A DNA stretch of 64,000 bases from DASTSN01 sp035760665 (lineage in GTDB: Bacteria > Bacteroidota > Bacteroidia > Chitinophagales > Chitinophagaceae): NCBI GenBank assembly GCA_035760665.1, contig DASTSN010000085.1, positions 1-64,000 of the forward strand. Direction: 5' to 3'. Shown piece after piece: positions 16,803 to 26,574 of this stretch. The first letter of the stretch is position 1. Each line of letters starts with the position of its first letter. Made by a program: the position numbers and the translations under genes. The notes beneath the pieces are model-generated. The model had not been told where the DNA came from. It made no database searches and saw nothing but the letters and a program-made list of their open reading frames with translations.

Positions 16803-17777
16803 TTAGTCCCAGGCAAGAGCACTGGCGCCAAGAATAGCTGCATCAGATTCGCGCAGGTGGCTGATCAGAATTTTTACCTTGTTTTGAAATACCTGGATCA
16901 GGTTGGCCTCCATATGCTCCCGTGTGGGTTTCAAAATCAGGTCGCCAGCCTTGGTCAGTCCACCAAATAGAATGATGGCTTCCGGGCTGGAGAACATAAC
17001 GGCATTGGCCAGTGCCAGCCCGAGTATTTTGCCGGTGAATTCAAAAACCTGTTTGGCTAACTTGTCACCCTTTACGGCAGCTTCGTATACTTTTTTTGAG
17101 TCCAGCTCTTTTTTGGGAATTTTTCGCAGCAAACTATCTTCTTTACTGTTTTCCAGCATTTCAATTGTTGTATAAGTTACCCCGGTAGCAGAGGCATAAC
17201 TTTCCAGCGATCCGTATTTACCGGTGCCGGGGTGCAGTCTTCCGTCGGGGATCACAATGGTATGCCCCAGTTCACCCGCAAAACCATCATGGCCATAAAT
17301 CAGCTGCCCGTTTGCAACGATTCCGCTGCCTACGCCAGTGCCCAGTGTGATCATGATAAAATCCCTCATTCCTTTTGCGGCGCCATACATCATTTCGCCA
17401 ATCGCAGCTGCATTTGCATCGTTGGTGAGCGAGACGGGTAGTTTAAATTTATCCTCAATCAGTTTAGCAAGCGGGATGATTCCTTTCCAGGGTAGATTCG
17501 GGGCGTATTCAATTGTACCAGTGTAGTAATTACCATTGGGGGCGCCAACGCCAATGCCTTTGATCCGTCCGCTGCCGCCGGCTTTCTCTATCAGTTCAGA
17601 GAGAGCCTTGTATAATTCTTCGATGAATGTATCAACCTTTGCATGTTTTTTTGTAGAAATATCACCGGAAAAAAGCACGTTTCCATTGCGGTCGACAATT
17701 CCAAACTTTGTTCCCGTACCGCCAATATCAATTCCAATGACCAGTTGTTCCAGTGCAGCAGCAGATTTTGTTGACAT
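16803..17777 (-). CDS. ROK-family sugar kinase (glucokinase-like)
   Basis: This 324-residue protein starts with the phosphate-binding motif GIDIGGTGTKFGIVD. It has the catalytic Asp in LTNDANAAAIGE (~residue 110), the ATP-binding LGTGVGSGIV and the hexose-contacting GELGH. The CxCGxxGC zinc motif of many ROK proteins is replaced by HPGTGKYGSLESYAS; loss of these cysteines occurs in several ROK subgroups. It probably phosphorylates glucose or a related hexose for the adjoining glycogen and central pathways. It is transcribed behind the FucP-type transporter but is separated from it by a strong terminator, so it may have its own promoter. Confidence 0.87.
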   Translation of the reverse strand: MSTKSAAALEQLVIGIDIGGTGTKFGIVDRNGNVLFSGDISTKKHAKVDTFIEELYKALSELIEKAGGSGRIKGIGVGAPNGNYYTGTIEYAPNLPWKGIIPLAKLIEDKFKLPVSLTNDANAAAIGEMMYGAAKGMRDFIMITLGTGVGSGIVANGQLIYGHDGFAGELGHTIVIPDGRLHPGTGKYGSLESYASATGVTYTTIEMLENSKEDSLLRKIPKKELDSKKVYEAAVKGDKLAKQVFEFTGKILGLALANAVMFSSPEAIILFGGLTKAGDLILKPTREHMEANLIQVFQNKVKILISHLRESDAAILGASALAWD

Positions 17778-17798
17778 TATTATTTATATGTTTAAGTT

Positions 17799-17840
17799 TA
17801 AAAAAACAGCCCTGCAACCGTTGGGTGATGGCAGGGCTGT
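17799..17840 (-). terminator. Rho-independent terminator between the sugar transporter and the ROK kinase
   Basis: The stem ACAGCCCTGC / GCAGGGCTGT (17806-17815 and 17831-17840) is followed in the minus direction by a T run. It would end transporter mRNA before the kinase gene, or allow partial read-through. Confidence 0.8.
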
Positions 17841-17861
17841 AAATGTACGAATGAAATTATT

Positions 17862-19472
17862 TTAATGCCCCCCTCCGATTTGCTGGTCAAAGTCCAATCC
17901 CTGCGATTTCAGTACACTCTTCAGCTTCAATGCCAGGAAGGCAAGGAACGCAAAGCAGGCCGCTGCAACCAGGTAGGAGTAATGCATACCGATAGAGGGT
18001 GTATCACCCAATGCACCCTGGAAGGGCGGAATGACTGCGCCGCCAAGAATCATCATAATCAGGAAGGCGGAACCCTGGCTGGTATATTTGCCCAGGCCGG
18101 CAACACCCAACGAAAAGATACAGGGCCACATGATAGAGCAACACAAGCCGCCCGCCATAACTGCATAAACAGAAGTGATGCCTTTAGTGGATACCCCAAA
18201 TAACATGAAGAAGGTAGCCAGCAGCGCCAGTGTGAGCAGCGTTTTTACCGGTTTTTCCTGGCCAAAGAAAAAAGCAATGATGCCTACGGCAATGACCCCG
18301 GCATAGGGCAGCAGTTCCACGATGTCGTTGCCGTAAAGATGGTTTACAAAAAGGATGATCCCAAAAGCAATGTAGGGCACAACAATTGTGGCTATGTATT
18401 TCCCTCTTTTTGAAAGATCAAACACACCGATGGCGCCGGTCCAGCGACCGATCATTAAACTGCCCCAGTACAAAGACACGTATTTGGAAATTTCATTGTC
18501 CAGCAAACCCGCAGATGTAAGGTAGCCGGGTGTTTTCAGCAAGGCGCCAAAGTTGTTGTCAATGGTAACTTCCACACCCACATATACAAAAATACCCAGC
18601 ATGCCATAGATCAATTGAGGATATTTCATGGCTCCCCAGCCGTTATTGTTTTTTATAGCGCTTTTGTTGGAATAAAATAAGATGGATACAATGACGATGA
18701 GGGCAACAACCAGTAATGGTAATTTTTCAATGTCTGTCAGCTGGCCAATTGTTATCAGAATGCCAATGGCAGCAGTCATGGTTATGAGTGCAACAGAGGC
18801 TTTGGAGGAGCCTTCAAATTTTGCATCATCTTTACCGGCTGGCAATTTGGAAAAAGCAAAAAATAAGGCCACGGCAGCAAAAACCGACGCCACGATCAGG
18901 TACAGGTTATTGATATTTGTAACGGTTACTTCTTTATGTTCACCCCCCACTGAGCCAAATAAAAAGAAGCTGACAATGATCGGGCCGAGCGTGGTACCAA
19001 AGGAGTTGACACCCCCGGCCAGGTTCAGCCTGTGTGAGCCGGTGGCCGGATCGCCCAATGCAATGGCAAAAGGTTGGGCAGCGGTTTGTTGAAGCGAAAA
19101 ACCCAATGCGACGATAAAAAATGAAACAAGAATCAGCGGGAAGGAATTGGCGTTGGCAGACGGGATGATTGCCAGGGCGCCGATTACGGAAATGAACAGC
19201 CCGTAAATAATACCTTTTTTATATCCGATTTTATTTAAAATATCATAACCCAGCGCACTGGAAACAAGATACAATACCAGTGAACCAATAAAATAAGCAC
19301 CGTAAAATGCAGAGCCGATTAACTGGGACTGGAACTGTGAAAGATTAAAGTGGGTGCGACAAAATGGAATAAAAATACTGTTGCTTGCTGCAATAAATCC
19401 CCAGAAAAAGAAAACTATTACCAGGGTGCTCAGAGCGCCATAATTCGTAGGCTGTTTGGCTTGTTGATCCAT
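17862..19472 (-). CDS. FucP-type sugar:proton symporter (MFS)
   Basis: This is a 536-residue, 12-TM major facilitator of the fucose/glucose/galactose (FHS) type. The family signature is visible in TM4-5 (GFSLQQTAAQPFAIALGDP ... RLNLAGGVNSFGTTLGPI), together with IPFCRTHFNLSQFQSQL near TM1-2. It is longer than E. coli FucP because of a hydrophilic centre and extra hydrophobic segments. The ATG at 19472 is preferred; the frame opens at a TTG (19514). It lies directly upstream of the ROK kinase, which fits uptake followed by phosphorylation of a free hexose. Confidence 0.9.
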   Translation of the reverse strand: MDQQAKQPTNYGALSTLVIVFFFWGFIAASNSIFIPFCRTHFNLSQFQSQLIGSAFYGAYFIGSLVLYLVSSALGYDILNKIGYKKGIIYGLFISVIGALAIIPSANANSFPLILVSFFIVALGFSLQQTAAQPFAIALGDPATGSHRLNLAGGVNSFGTTLGPIIVSFFLFGSVGGEHKEVTVTNINNLYLIVASVFAAVALFFAFSKLPAGKDDAKFEGSSKASVALITMTAAIGILITIGQLTDIEKLPLLVVALIVIVSILFYSNKSAIKNNNGWGAMKYPQLIYGMLGIFVYVGVEVTIDNNFGALLKTPGYLTSAGLLDNEISKYVSLYWGSLMIGRWTGAIGVFDLSKRGKYIATIVVPYIAFGIILFVNHLYGNDIVELLPYAGVIAVGIIAFFFGQEKPVKTLLTLALLATFFMLFGVSTKGITSVYAVMAGGLCCSIMWPCIFSLGVAGLGKYTSQGSAFLIMMILGGAVIPPFQGALGDTPSIGMHYSYLVAAACFAFLAFLALKLKSVLKSQGLDFDQQIGGGH

Positions 19473-19622
19473 AGCAATCAATTGTTGGTTTAAAGACTGC
19501 TGAAAGTAAGACAAATTTTTTATTCAGCAGAAATCGATATAAATTTTATATTCATGCATTGAGCTTTTAAAAAAAAGCGCTTAATTTCAGTTCAATCTTG
19601 CAAGAACAAACCCCTTTCTTCG

Positions 19623-21041
19623 ATGGAAATAATTCACGTTTCAGCAGAGTGTTATCCAGTAGCCAAGGCAGGCGGTTTAGGCGATGTGGTGGGAGCGTTA
19701 CCCAAATATCAAAACAAAATCGGGCACTACGCCAAAGTGATTATGCCCATGTACCGGACGAAATTTTTATACGACAATGAATGGGAACTGGTGCATGAAG
19801 GCGGACAACACCTCGGCCCGCATTGGTTTCATTACAGTGTTATAAAAGAAAAAACAAATAAACTGGGGTTTGACCTGTTTCTCGTTGACATCAATGGCTT
19901 ACTGGACAGGGAAAAAATATATGGGTACGATGACGACACTGAACGATTCCTGTCATTCCAGATTGCCGTAGTGGACTGGGTCAGCCAATGGAAACACAAA
20001 CCGGATATCGTGCATGTCCATGATCATCATACGGGGCTGATTCCTTTTATGATGAAACATTGTTTTGTCTTTAACCATCTTGCTGATATTCCTACGGTTT
20101 GTACGATTCATAATGCACAATACCAGGGTGCGATGGGCTGGGATAAAAGTTATTACCTGCCAGCCTGGGACAACTGGAAATGGGGCGCACTGGACTGGAA
20201 CGGATCCATCAATCCGCTGGCATCAGCCGTAAAATGTGCCTGGAAAGTGACAACAGTGAGCTGGAGTTACCTGGAAGAACTGAAATATATGTCCAACGGG
20301 CTGGAGAGTTTATTTGAATACGAAAATGGGAAATGTGCAGGTATCCTCAATGGTATTGATAACGAAGTATGGGATCCGCAAACGGATCCGTATCTCAAAA
20401 AAAATTATGATACCCGGAATTTAGCGAAAGGCAAACATGCCAACAAGCGTGAACTGTGCGAACGGTTTAACCTGGATGAGGAAAAACCACTGATTGTTTT
20501 CATTGGGCGCCTAGTAGGTGAGAAAGCCGCAGATATACTTCCCGAGGCAATCCGTTCTTCCATTTATCAGCATCACGGCAATTGCAGCTTTTTGATTCTT
20601 GGATCGGGAGAACCCGCCGTAGAAGGCGAACTGCAAAGCCTGCACCACCAGTTTGCAGGCTACATGAACACCTACATAGGTTACAGTGAACCACTGAGTC
20701 ATCTTATGTATGCCGGGGCCGACTTTTTGCTTATGCCCAGCCGGGTAGAGCCCTGCGGCCTTAACCAACTATATGCATTGCGCTATGGCACAGTGCCAAT
20801 GGTGCGCAACACAGGAGGCTTGCGGGATACGGTAGTGGATTATGGCGATTGGCAGGGCTTTGGCATCAAGTTCGACCAGGCCTCCGTGTGGGATATTACC
20901 TATTCTGTTGGCCGGGCAATAGATGTGTATACGCATAAAAAAGAGCTTTGGAATTGGATGCGGGAGTATATGATGGGCATTGATCATTCCTGGGATTCAG
21001 CGGCTCAACAATACATTGAATTATATCAATCCTTAAAGTAA
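19623..21041 (+). CDS. glgA: Glycogen synthase (ADP-glucose type)
   Basis: This is a 472-residue GT5 glycogen/starch synthase, adding glucose from ADP-glucose to the non-reducing end of alpha-1,4-glucan. The N-terminal KAGGLGDVVGALPK (residues ~15-28) is the ADP-glucose binding loop. The C-terminal domain has FIGRLVGEKAADILPEA and the conserved RVEPCGLNQLYALRYGTVPMVRNTGGLRDTV (split as RVEPCGLNQLYALRYG and VRNTGGLRDTV). It lies 32 bases before glgC on the same strand, so the two form a glycogen-synthesis operon. Length and motifs are intact. Confidence 0.96.
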   Translation: MEIIHVSAECYPVAKAGGLGDVVGALPKYQNKIGHYAKVIMPMYRTKFLYDNEWELVHEGGQHLGPHWFHYSVIKEKTNKLGFDLFLVDINGLLDREKIYGYDDDTERFLSFQIAVVDWVSQWKHKPDIVHVHDHHTGLIPFMMKHCFVFNHLADIPTVCTIHNAQYQGAMGWDKSYYLPAWDNWKWGALDWNGSINPLASAVKCAWKVTTVSWSYLEELKYMSNGLESLFEYENGKCAGILNGIDNEVWDPQTDPYLKKNYDTRNLAKGKHANKRELCERFNLDEEKPLIVFIGRLVGEKAADILPEAIRSSIYQHHGNCSFLILGSGEPAVEGELQSLHHQFAGYMNTYIGYSEPLSHLMYAGADFLLMPSRVEPCGLNQLYALRYGTVPMVRNTGGLRDTVVDYGDWQGFGIKFDQASVWDITYSVGRAIDVYTHKKELWNWMREYMMGIDHSWDSAAQQYIELYQSLK

Positions 21042-21073
21042 CTTTATTATTGTATCAATAAAATCCTGCTATT

Positions 21074-22357
21074 ATGTCTTCCATTGCAAAAGATGTGCTT
21101 GCCGTCATATTAGGCGGTGGTGCCGGAACGAGATTGTATCCATTGACTGCCAGCCGCTCCAAACCAGCTGTACCAATTGCCGGTAAGTACCGGTTGGTTG
21201 ACATACCGATTTCTAATTGTTTGAATTCCGGCATCGGACGAATGTTTGTATTGACGCAATTCAATTCGGCTTCCTTAAACAGGCATATAAAAAACACCTA
21301 TCACTTTAGCGCCTTCAGTTCGGCCTTTGTCGATATTTTGGCTGCCGAGCAAACCCCTGATAATCCTACCTGGTACCAGGGCACTGCCGACGCTGTTCGC
21401 CAGGGCTTGCGCCATATTGCCCAGTTCCCGAGTGAATATATATTAATACTTTCCGGCGATCAGCTCTACCAGATGGATTTTGAAGAAATGCTGGAACATC
21501 ATAAGCAGAGCGGTGCCGATGTATCCATCGCCACTATACCGGTGGTGGCCCGCGAAGCATCGGATTTTGGTATCATGAAAAAAAATGAAGAAGGATTGAT
21601 TACTTCGTTCATCGAAAAGCCTAAGCAGGATTTACTGCCCGACTGGGTGAGCGATACTGGTGAGGAAATGACAAAAAAAGGCAGGATCTACCTGGCCTCG
21701 ATGGGTATCTACCTCTTCAACCGCCAGTTCATGATTGACCTGTTGATGAGCGAAAAGAAAGACGCTACGGATTTTGGTAAAGAAATAATCCCGCAATCAA
21801 TCGGCCATCACAAAGTGGCCAGTTACCAGTACGACGGCTACTGGACCGATATTGGAAATATTTATTCATTCTTTGAAGCAAATCTTGGCTTGACAGATGA
21901 ATTGCCGGAGTTTAATCTGTTTGATAACGAAAATTCCATTTACACAAGGGCCCGTATGTTGCCGCCGGCAAAAATCAGCGGTACCACCATGGAAAAAACA
22001 GTTGTTGCAGAAGGTTCCATCATCAGCGCCTCCCGGGTGGAGCACAGCGTTGTGGGTATTCGCTCCCGCATCGGACACGGCACCACCGTGGTGAGCAGTT
22101 ACCTGATGGGGAATGATTATTTTGAAACACTGGACGATATTACGCATGCACACAAGATAGGCATTCCCCTGCTGGGTATTGGCGACCGCTGCTACATCCG
22201 CAATGCTATCATTGATAAAAATTGCCGCATAGGGGATGACGTTAGAATTAATGGCGGCCCGCACCTTGCCGATACGGATCATGCTTTATATACGGTAAAA
22301 GATGGTATCGTAGTAGTAAAAAAAGGCGCTGTAATCCCGAACGGTTTTGTAATCTAA
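21074..22357 (+). CDS. glgC: Glucose-1-phosphate adenylyltransferase
   Basis: This 427-residue enzyme makes ADP-glucose from glucose-1-phosphate and ATP, the committed step of glycogen synthesis. The N-terminal pyrophosphorylase motif GGGAGTRLYPLTASRSKPAVP and the later IPISNCLNSGIGRM are complete. The GTADAVRQ and SGDQLYQMDF segments mark the nucleotide and sugar sites, and the C-terminal left-handed beta-helix shows IGIRSRIGHGTTV-type hexapeptides. It is co-oriented with glgA and followed by a terminator at 22378-22404. Confidence 0.96.
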   Translation: MSSIAKDVLAVILGGGAGTRLYPLTASRSKPAVPIAGKYRLVDIPISNCLNSGIGRMFVLTQFNSASLNRHIKNTYHFSAFSSAFVDILAAEQTPDNPTWYQGTADAVRQGLRHIAQFPSEYILILSGDQLYQMDFEEMLEHHKQSGADVSIATIPVVAREASDFGIMKKNEEGLITSFIEKPKQDLLPDWVSDTGEEMTKKGRIYLASMGIYLFNRQFMIDLLMSEKKDATDFGKEIIPQSIGHHKVASYQYDGYWTDIGNIYSFFEANLGLTDELPEFNLFDNENSIYTRARMLPPAKISGTTMEKTVVAEGSIISASRVEHSVVGIRSRIGHGTTVVSSYLMGNDYFETLDDITHAHKIGIPLLGIGDRCYIRNAIIDKNCRIGDDVRINGGPHLADTDHALYTVKDGIVVVKKGAVIPNGFVI

Positions 22358-22377
22358 TCAATACTACAATTTTGCAG

Positions 22378-22404
22378 AGAGGAGGTGATGAGACCTCCTC
22401 TTTT
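22378..22404 (+). terminator. Rho-independent terminator after glgC
   Basis: The nine-base stem AGAGGAGGT (22378-22386) / ACCTCCTCT (22393-22401), loop GATGAG, then TTTT. It separates the glgA-glgC unit from the transporter/GH13 unit. Confidence 0.85.
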
Positions 22405-22470
22405 AGTGTGTACATGTTACATAATATTCCTATCTTCCCATTCATTTATTCACTCCACTAATGCTTGCAT

Positions 22471-23853
22471 ATGTCATCTGCCTTTACCGGTGTAAAACCT
22501 AAACTCAGTCTTGCCCAGATTATTAATATGAGTGTTGGCTTTTTCGGGATACAATTTGGCTGGGATTTGCAACGTGCCAATATGGGAAGAATTTATGAAA
22601 ACCTGGGCGCCAACCCCGATCAGGTTCCGCTCTTGTTCCTGGCAGCACCGCTTACAGGCTTGCTTGTGCAACCCGTTATTGGTTATTTAAGTGACAGAAC
22701 CTGGCACCCAACCTGGGGAAGAAGACGTCCCTATTTCATGTTCGGCGCCGTGCTCAGTTCTATCGCATTGTTATTGATGCCGCACAGCAGTACGTTATGG
22801 ATGGCGGCCGGCTTGTTATGGATACTCGATACCTGTGGCAATGTGGCCATGGAGCCATTCAGGGCTTTTGTAACGGACAAATTACCCGATTCGCAGGTGA
22901 ACCGCGGATTTATCATGCAAAGTTTAATGATCGGCCTTGGCGGCAGCATTGCCTCCGCGTTACCCTGGTTGATGCGGAATGTGCTTCATGTTAATAATAT
23001 AGCCGACAAAGGATCTATTCCGGAAAATGTACAGTGGTCATTTTATATTGGTGCTTTCTTTTTTCTTACAGCTGTATTTTATACCGTTTTTACCACAAAA
23101 GAATACCCGCCATCGGATCTGGGATTCAAAGAAAAAGTAAAGGCAGCCAATAAAGGATTTGGTGCCGGTGCACGCGAAATTTTCAAGGCGCTTGCGCAAA
23201 TGCCTCCTAAAATGAAAGTGATTGCCCTGGTGCAGTTTTTTACCTGGCCGGGTCTTTTCCTGATGTGGTTTTATTATACAACAGCCGTGGCTGTCAATGT
23301 ATTTGGGGGAAAAGATGCCAGCGATCCTGTTTACGCACAGGGTGCCGATTTTGGCAGCCTGACTTTGTCGTACTACAGCGTCATTACTTTCTTATTTGCC
23401 CTGGTGCTTCCTTCCATTGCAGATAAATTAGGGCGAAAGCTGACACATTCCCTATGCCTTTTGTGTGGCGCACTTGGTTTGATCAGCGTCAGCTGGGTAC
23501 AAAATAAATACATGCTCTATGGCTGTATGACCGGTGTGGGTATTGCCTGGGCTAGCATTCTTTCCATGCCCTATGCGATGCTGAGCGGGGTGCTGCCAAA
23601 AGATAAAGTGGGTATTTATATGGGGATATTTAATTTCTTTATTGTGTTGCCGGAAATCATTGCCTCGCTGGGTTTTGGCTGGCTGATGAAAAATGTGTTG
23701 CATAACGACCGCCTGCTGGCCGTAGAGGTGGGGGGCGTACTGATGATACTTGCAGCGATTGTATGTTATTTGTTTATCAAAGAGAAAAAAAACGAAGCTG
23801 TTGATGAAGAGTTGACAGCAGAAATGGAAATTATTGAACAACGATCAGTCTGA
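22471..23853 (+). CDS. MFS sugar transporter, SLC45/sucrose-maltose symporter-like
   Basis: This is a 460-residue, 12-TM transporter. The signatures GFFGIQFGWDLQRANMGRIYE in TM1 and GYLSDRTWHPTWGRRRPYF after TM2 are those of the proton-coupled disaccharide symporters related to SLC45 and plant sucrose carriers; RRxPY follows the conserved RxGRRRP loop. The ATG at 22471 is chosen over a TTG at 22465. The gene is seven bases upstream of a secreted GH13 enzyme, so the likely cargo is maltose or short maltodextrins produced outside the inner membrane. Confidence 0.9.
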   Translation: MSSAFTGVKPKLSLAQIINMSVGFFGIQFGWDLQRANMGRIYENLGANPDQVPLLFLAAPLTGLLVQPVIGYLSDRTWHPTWGRRRPYFMFGAVLSSIALLLMPHSSTLWMAAGLLWILDTCGNVAMEPFRAFVTDKLPDSQVNRGFIMQSLMIGLGGSIASALPWLMRNVLHVNNIADKGSIPENVQWSFYIGAFFFLTAVFYTVFTTKEYPPSDLGFKEKVKAANKGFGAGAREIFKALAQMPPKMKVIALVQFFTWPGLFLMWFYYTTAVAVNVFGGKDASDPVYAQGADFGSLTLSYYSVITFLFALVLPSIADKLGRKLTHSLCLLCGALGLISVSWVQNKYMLYGCMTGVGIAWASILSMPYAMLSGVLPKDKVGIYMGIFNFFIVLPEIIASLGFGWLMKNVLHNDRLLAVEVGGVLMILAAIVCYLFIKEKKNEAVDEELTAEMEIIEQRSV

Positions 23854-23859
23854 TTTACC

Positions 23860-25728
23860 ATGAAAAAAATAATTACACTTGTTGTAACGGTAATTTTTTT
23901 TGTAACAATCCATGCCCAGGATAGCATTCATATCTATCCTGTAAACTGGTGGGTGGGTATGAAAAATCCCAAACTGCAGCTGATGGTTCATGCGCAGGGA
24001 ATAGGAGCTGCACAGGTTGCAGTTTCCTATCCGGGTGTGAAATTGGTAAATGTCAGCAAGGCTGAAAATCCTAATTACCTGTTCATCAATTTAACCATTG
24101 CCCCAACAACACGGCCGGGACATTTCAACATTCATTTCAAAAGTCAATCACAATCTCAAACGATACGGTACGAGCTGAAAGCGAAAAGCAGGGAAGATGG
24201 AAAAACAAGAATACAGGGTGTAACGGCCAAAGATTTTATTTACCTGCTAATGCCTGACCGGTTTGCAAACGGGGATCCATCAAACGATTTTTTTGCCGAT
24301 ATGCGTGATACAGCGCATAACCGGCAGAATCCGTTTGACCGCCATGGCGGCGATCTTCAGGGTGTGCAGGACCATCTCGATTATTTAAAAGACCTGGGTA
24401 TAACAACCATCTGGATGACGCCGGTGGTGGAAAACGATATGTCCAGGACGATGGAGGGCGGTACATCGCGCAGTACTTACCACGGGTACGCCTTTACGGA
24501 TCAGTACCAGGTAGACAGGCGCCTGGGCGGTAACGCGGCCTACATCCGCCTCATTAATGCAGCGCATGCCAGGGGACTAAAAATTATCCAGGATGCCGTA
24601 TACAATCATGTCGGGAAGGATCACTGGTTTATCCGTGACCTGCCCATGAAAGACTGGGTGAACCAATGGCCTGCTTACACAAACACATCTTACCGGGATG
24701 AACCACTACTGGATCCCTATGCTGCTGAAATAGACAGGAAGACTGCTGTAGATGGCTGGTTTACACCATTTATGCCCGACCTGAACCAGCGTAATCCCTA
24801 TGTGGCAAATTTTTTAATTCAATATGCCATCTGGGCTACCGAGGAGTTTGGTATTGATGGCTGGCGGATTGATACTTATTTCTACAGCGATGGCGCATTT
24901 TTGAATAAAATCAATGACGCCTTACAAAAAGAGTTTCCAACGATTACCATGTTTGGCGAAACACTGGTACATTCCAAAATCAGCAGCGCCTATTTTACCA
25001 GTAATAACTTTAAGGTGCCATTTCAATACAACTGTCCCGGGGTAATTGATGCGCCGCTGACGTATGCCATGCTGGATGGACTCAACGAAGCATTTGGCTG
25101 GTCCGAGGGCGTGAATAAAGTGTATAGCACCCTTGCCGGCGATTTTGTATACAAAGATCCAATGCGGAATTGTACTTTTTTAGATAACCATGATTTTGAT
25201 CGCTTCTATTCGGTCGTGGGGGAGGATTTTGCAAAATTTAAAATGGGGATAAACTGGTTGCTGACTTTGCGGGGCATTCCACAATTATATTATGGTACCG
25301 AAATTCTAATGAAGAATTTTAAAAACCCTACGGATGCAGAGGTGCGAAAAGATTTCCCGGGTGGCTGGCATGGTGATATTGTAAATAAGTTTCTGGCCAG
25401 CGGCAGAACCCAGCAGGAGCAGGAGGCGTGGACTTATATTGCAACGCTGGCGAATTTTCGCAAACATTCTCCGGCGTTGACAAGCGGCAAGCTAATGCAG
25501 TACTTGCCACAAAACGGATTGTATGTTTACTTCCGCTATACCAGCCAGCAAACAGTGATGGTTATCAGTAATACTGCAAAACAGCCTATACTGGTAGACT
25601 GGAAACGGTTTGCTGAGCGGACAGCGGGTTTTACTGCAATGCGAAATGTGATTACCGGTGCAACAAAGTCGTTTGAAAACTTTGCGATTGATGCAGGAGA
25701 TAGTTTTGTTTTTGAACTCATGAAATAA
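23860..25728 (+). CDS. Secreted GH13 alpha-glucan hydrolase (neopullulanase/cyclomaltodextrinase type)
   Basis: This is a 622-residue enzyme with a signal peptide (IITLVVTVIFFVTIHAQ). An N-terminal beta domain of the cyclomaltodextrinase type (~20-125) precedes the catalytic barrel and a C-terminal beta domain. All four GH13 regions are intact: DAVYNHVG, GWRIDTYFY with the nucleophile Asp, FGETLVH with the acid Glu, and FLDNHDFDRF. Relatives such as SusA cut pullulan, cyclodextrins or starch in the periplasm. It is coupled to the transporter just upstream, which would import its products. Confidence 0.93.
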   Translation: MKKIITLVVTVIFFVTIHAQDSIHIYPVNWWVGMKNPKLQLMVHAQGIGAAQVAVSYPGVKLVNVSKAENPNYLFINLTIAPTTRPGHFNIHFKSQSQSQTIRYELKAKSREDGKTRIQGVTAKDFIYLLMPDRFANGDPSNDFFADMRDTAHNRQNPFDRHGGDLQGVQDHLDYLKDLGITTIWMTPVVENDMSRTMEGGTSRSTYHGYAFTDQYQVDRRLGGNAAYIRLINAAHARGLKIIQDAVYNHVGKDHWFIRDLPMKDWVNQWPAYTNTSYRDEPLLDPYAAEIDRKTAVDGWFTPFMPDLNQRNPYVANFLIQYAIWATEEFGIDGWRIDTYFYSDGAFLNKINDALQKEFPTITMFGETLVHSKISSAYFTSNNFKVPFQYNCPGVIDAPLTYAMLDGLNEAFGWSEGVNKVYSTLAGDFVYKDPMRNCTFLDNHDFDRFYSVVGEDFAKFKMGINWLLTLRGIPQLYYGTEILMKNFKNPTDAEVRKDFPGGWHGDIVNKFLASGRTQQEQEAWTYIATLANFRKHSPALTSGKLMQYLPQNGLYVYFRYTSQQTVMVISNTAKQPILVDWKRFAERTAGFTAMRNVITGATKSFENFAIDAGDSFVFELMK

Positions 25729-25737
25729 GGGAGGCCA

Positions 25738-26469
25738 TCAGATCAGCGTGGCCAGTATCATCTTTTTACCATACTCCCAGTCGCTGAGCACTTTGTCCAT
25801 TGCTTCAAACATGGTTTTGCGGTTTACTTTTTCTCCTTTAGCTGCAGGCGCAAGTGTTTTGGTATTCACATCCACTACCTGCACTTTCGTGGCAAACCAG
25901 GTAGTGTGGAGGCGGGGAATGCCCATTCCCAGGATCATTCCCGGCAGACCATGTATGCCTTCCGGTCCGCCACTGATGGTTAACTCATCTGTATAAAAGG
26001 CAAACACCGCTACGGTGTCAAATAGAATCCCAACCGCTTTACGGCATTCAAAACCTGCAATCCTGCGGGTATCGTTGGTGATCTTCCACCGAATATTCAG
26101 CAGGCTGTCTTCCAGCAAAAATGTTTTTTCAAAAATTGGTTTTTGGCTGATAGTCTGACCGGTTTTATAATTATTAAACACGACATTTTTGTCTGCAAAG
26201 GGTTGAAAAAAGTTACGGGGATCATACGGTGCTTCTTTCGTTTGATGGTATAATGAATGGACAGTGTCACCGATAAACTCAAAATAACTGTTTACGGATT
26301 GTGGCAGCCGGTCCTTGATATTGTCGTACCAGTCCGATGCAATTTCTTTATAAAGGGCTTTAACGGCAACTGTTTTTTCATATTCAATCTTAACCGTTCC
26401 AAAAAAGCTGGCCTGGCTGTGGCTGAGTATGGTCAGTATCGAAAAACCGGCAATGAGTATATATTTCAT
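25738..26469 (-). CDS. GLPGLI family protein
   Basis: This is a 243-residue exported protein with a signal peptide (YILIAGFSILTILSHSQA). It carries the family hallmark GPEGIHGLPGMILGM, a variant of GLPGLI, at ~183-197, and the usual ITNDTRRIAGFECRKAVG segment. GLPGLI proteins are of unknown function and typically sit beside a TonB-dependent-type outer-membrane protein, as here (106 bases upstream on the same strand). It probably acts in the periplasm with that receptor. Confidence 0.88.
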   Translation of the reverse strand: MKYILIAGFSILTILSHSQASFFGTVKIEYEKTVAVKALYKEIASDWYDNIKDRLPQSVNSYFEFIGDTVHSLYHQTKEAPYDPRNFFQPFADKNVVFNNYKTGQTISQKPIFEKTFLLEDSLLNIRWKITNDTRRIAGFECRKAVGILFDTVAVFAFYTDELTISGGPEGIHGLPGMILGMGIPRLHTTWFATKVQVVDVNTKTLAPAAKGEKVNRKTMFEAMDKVLSDWEYGKKMILATLI

Positions 26470-26574
26470 CTGTTTATTTTTTATGTAACCGCCGTTGCCG
26501 GCGGCTGAATTTTTTTTAAAACTGCGTAATTAAATGACCGTTAGATCAGGCGTTCAATCGGGTTTCAGTACTGC

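Noticed and set aside
26489..26504. Hairpin CCGCCG-TTGC-CGGCGG between the TonB receptor and GLPGLI genes
   Set aside because: The long T run lies on the wrong side for the minus-strand transcript, so it is not called as a terminator.
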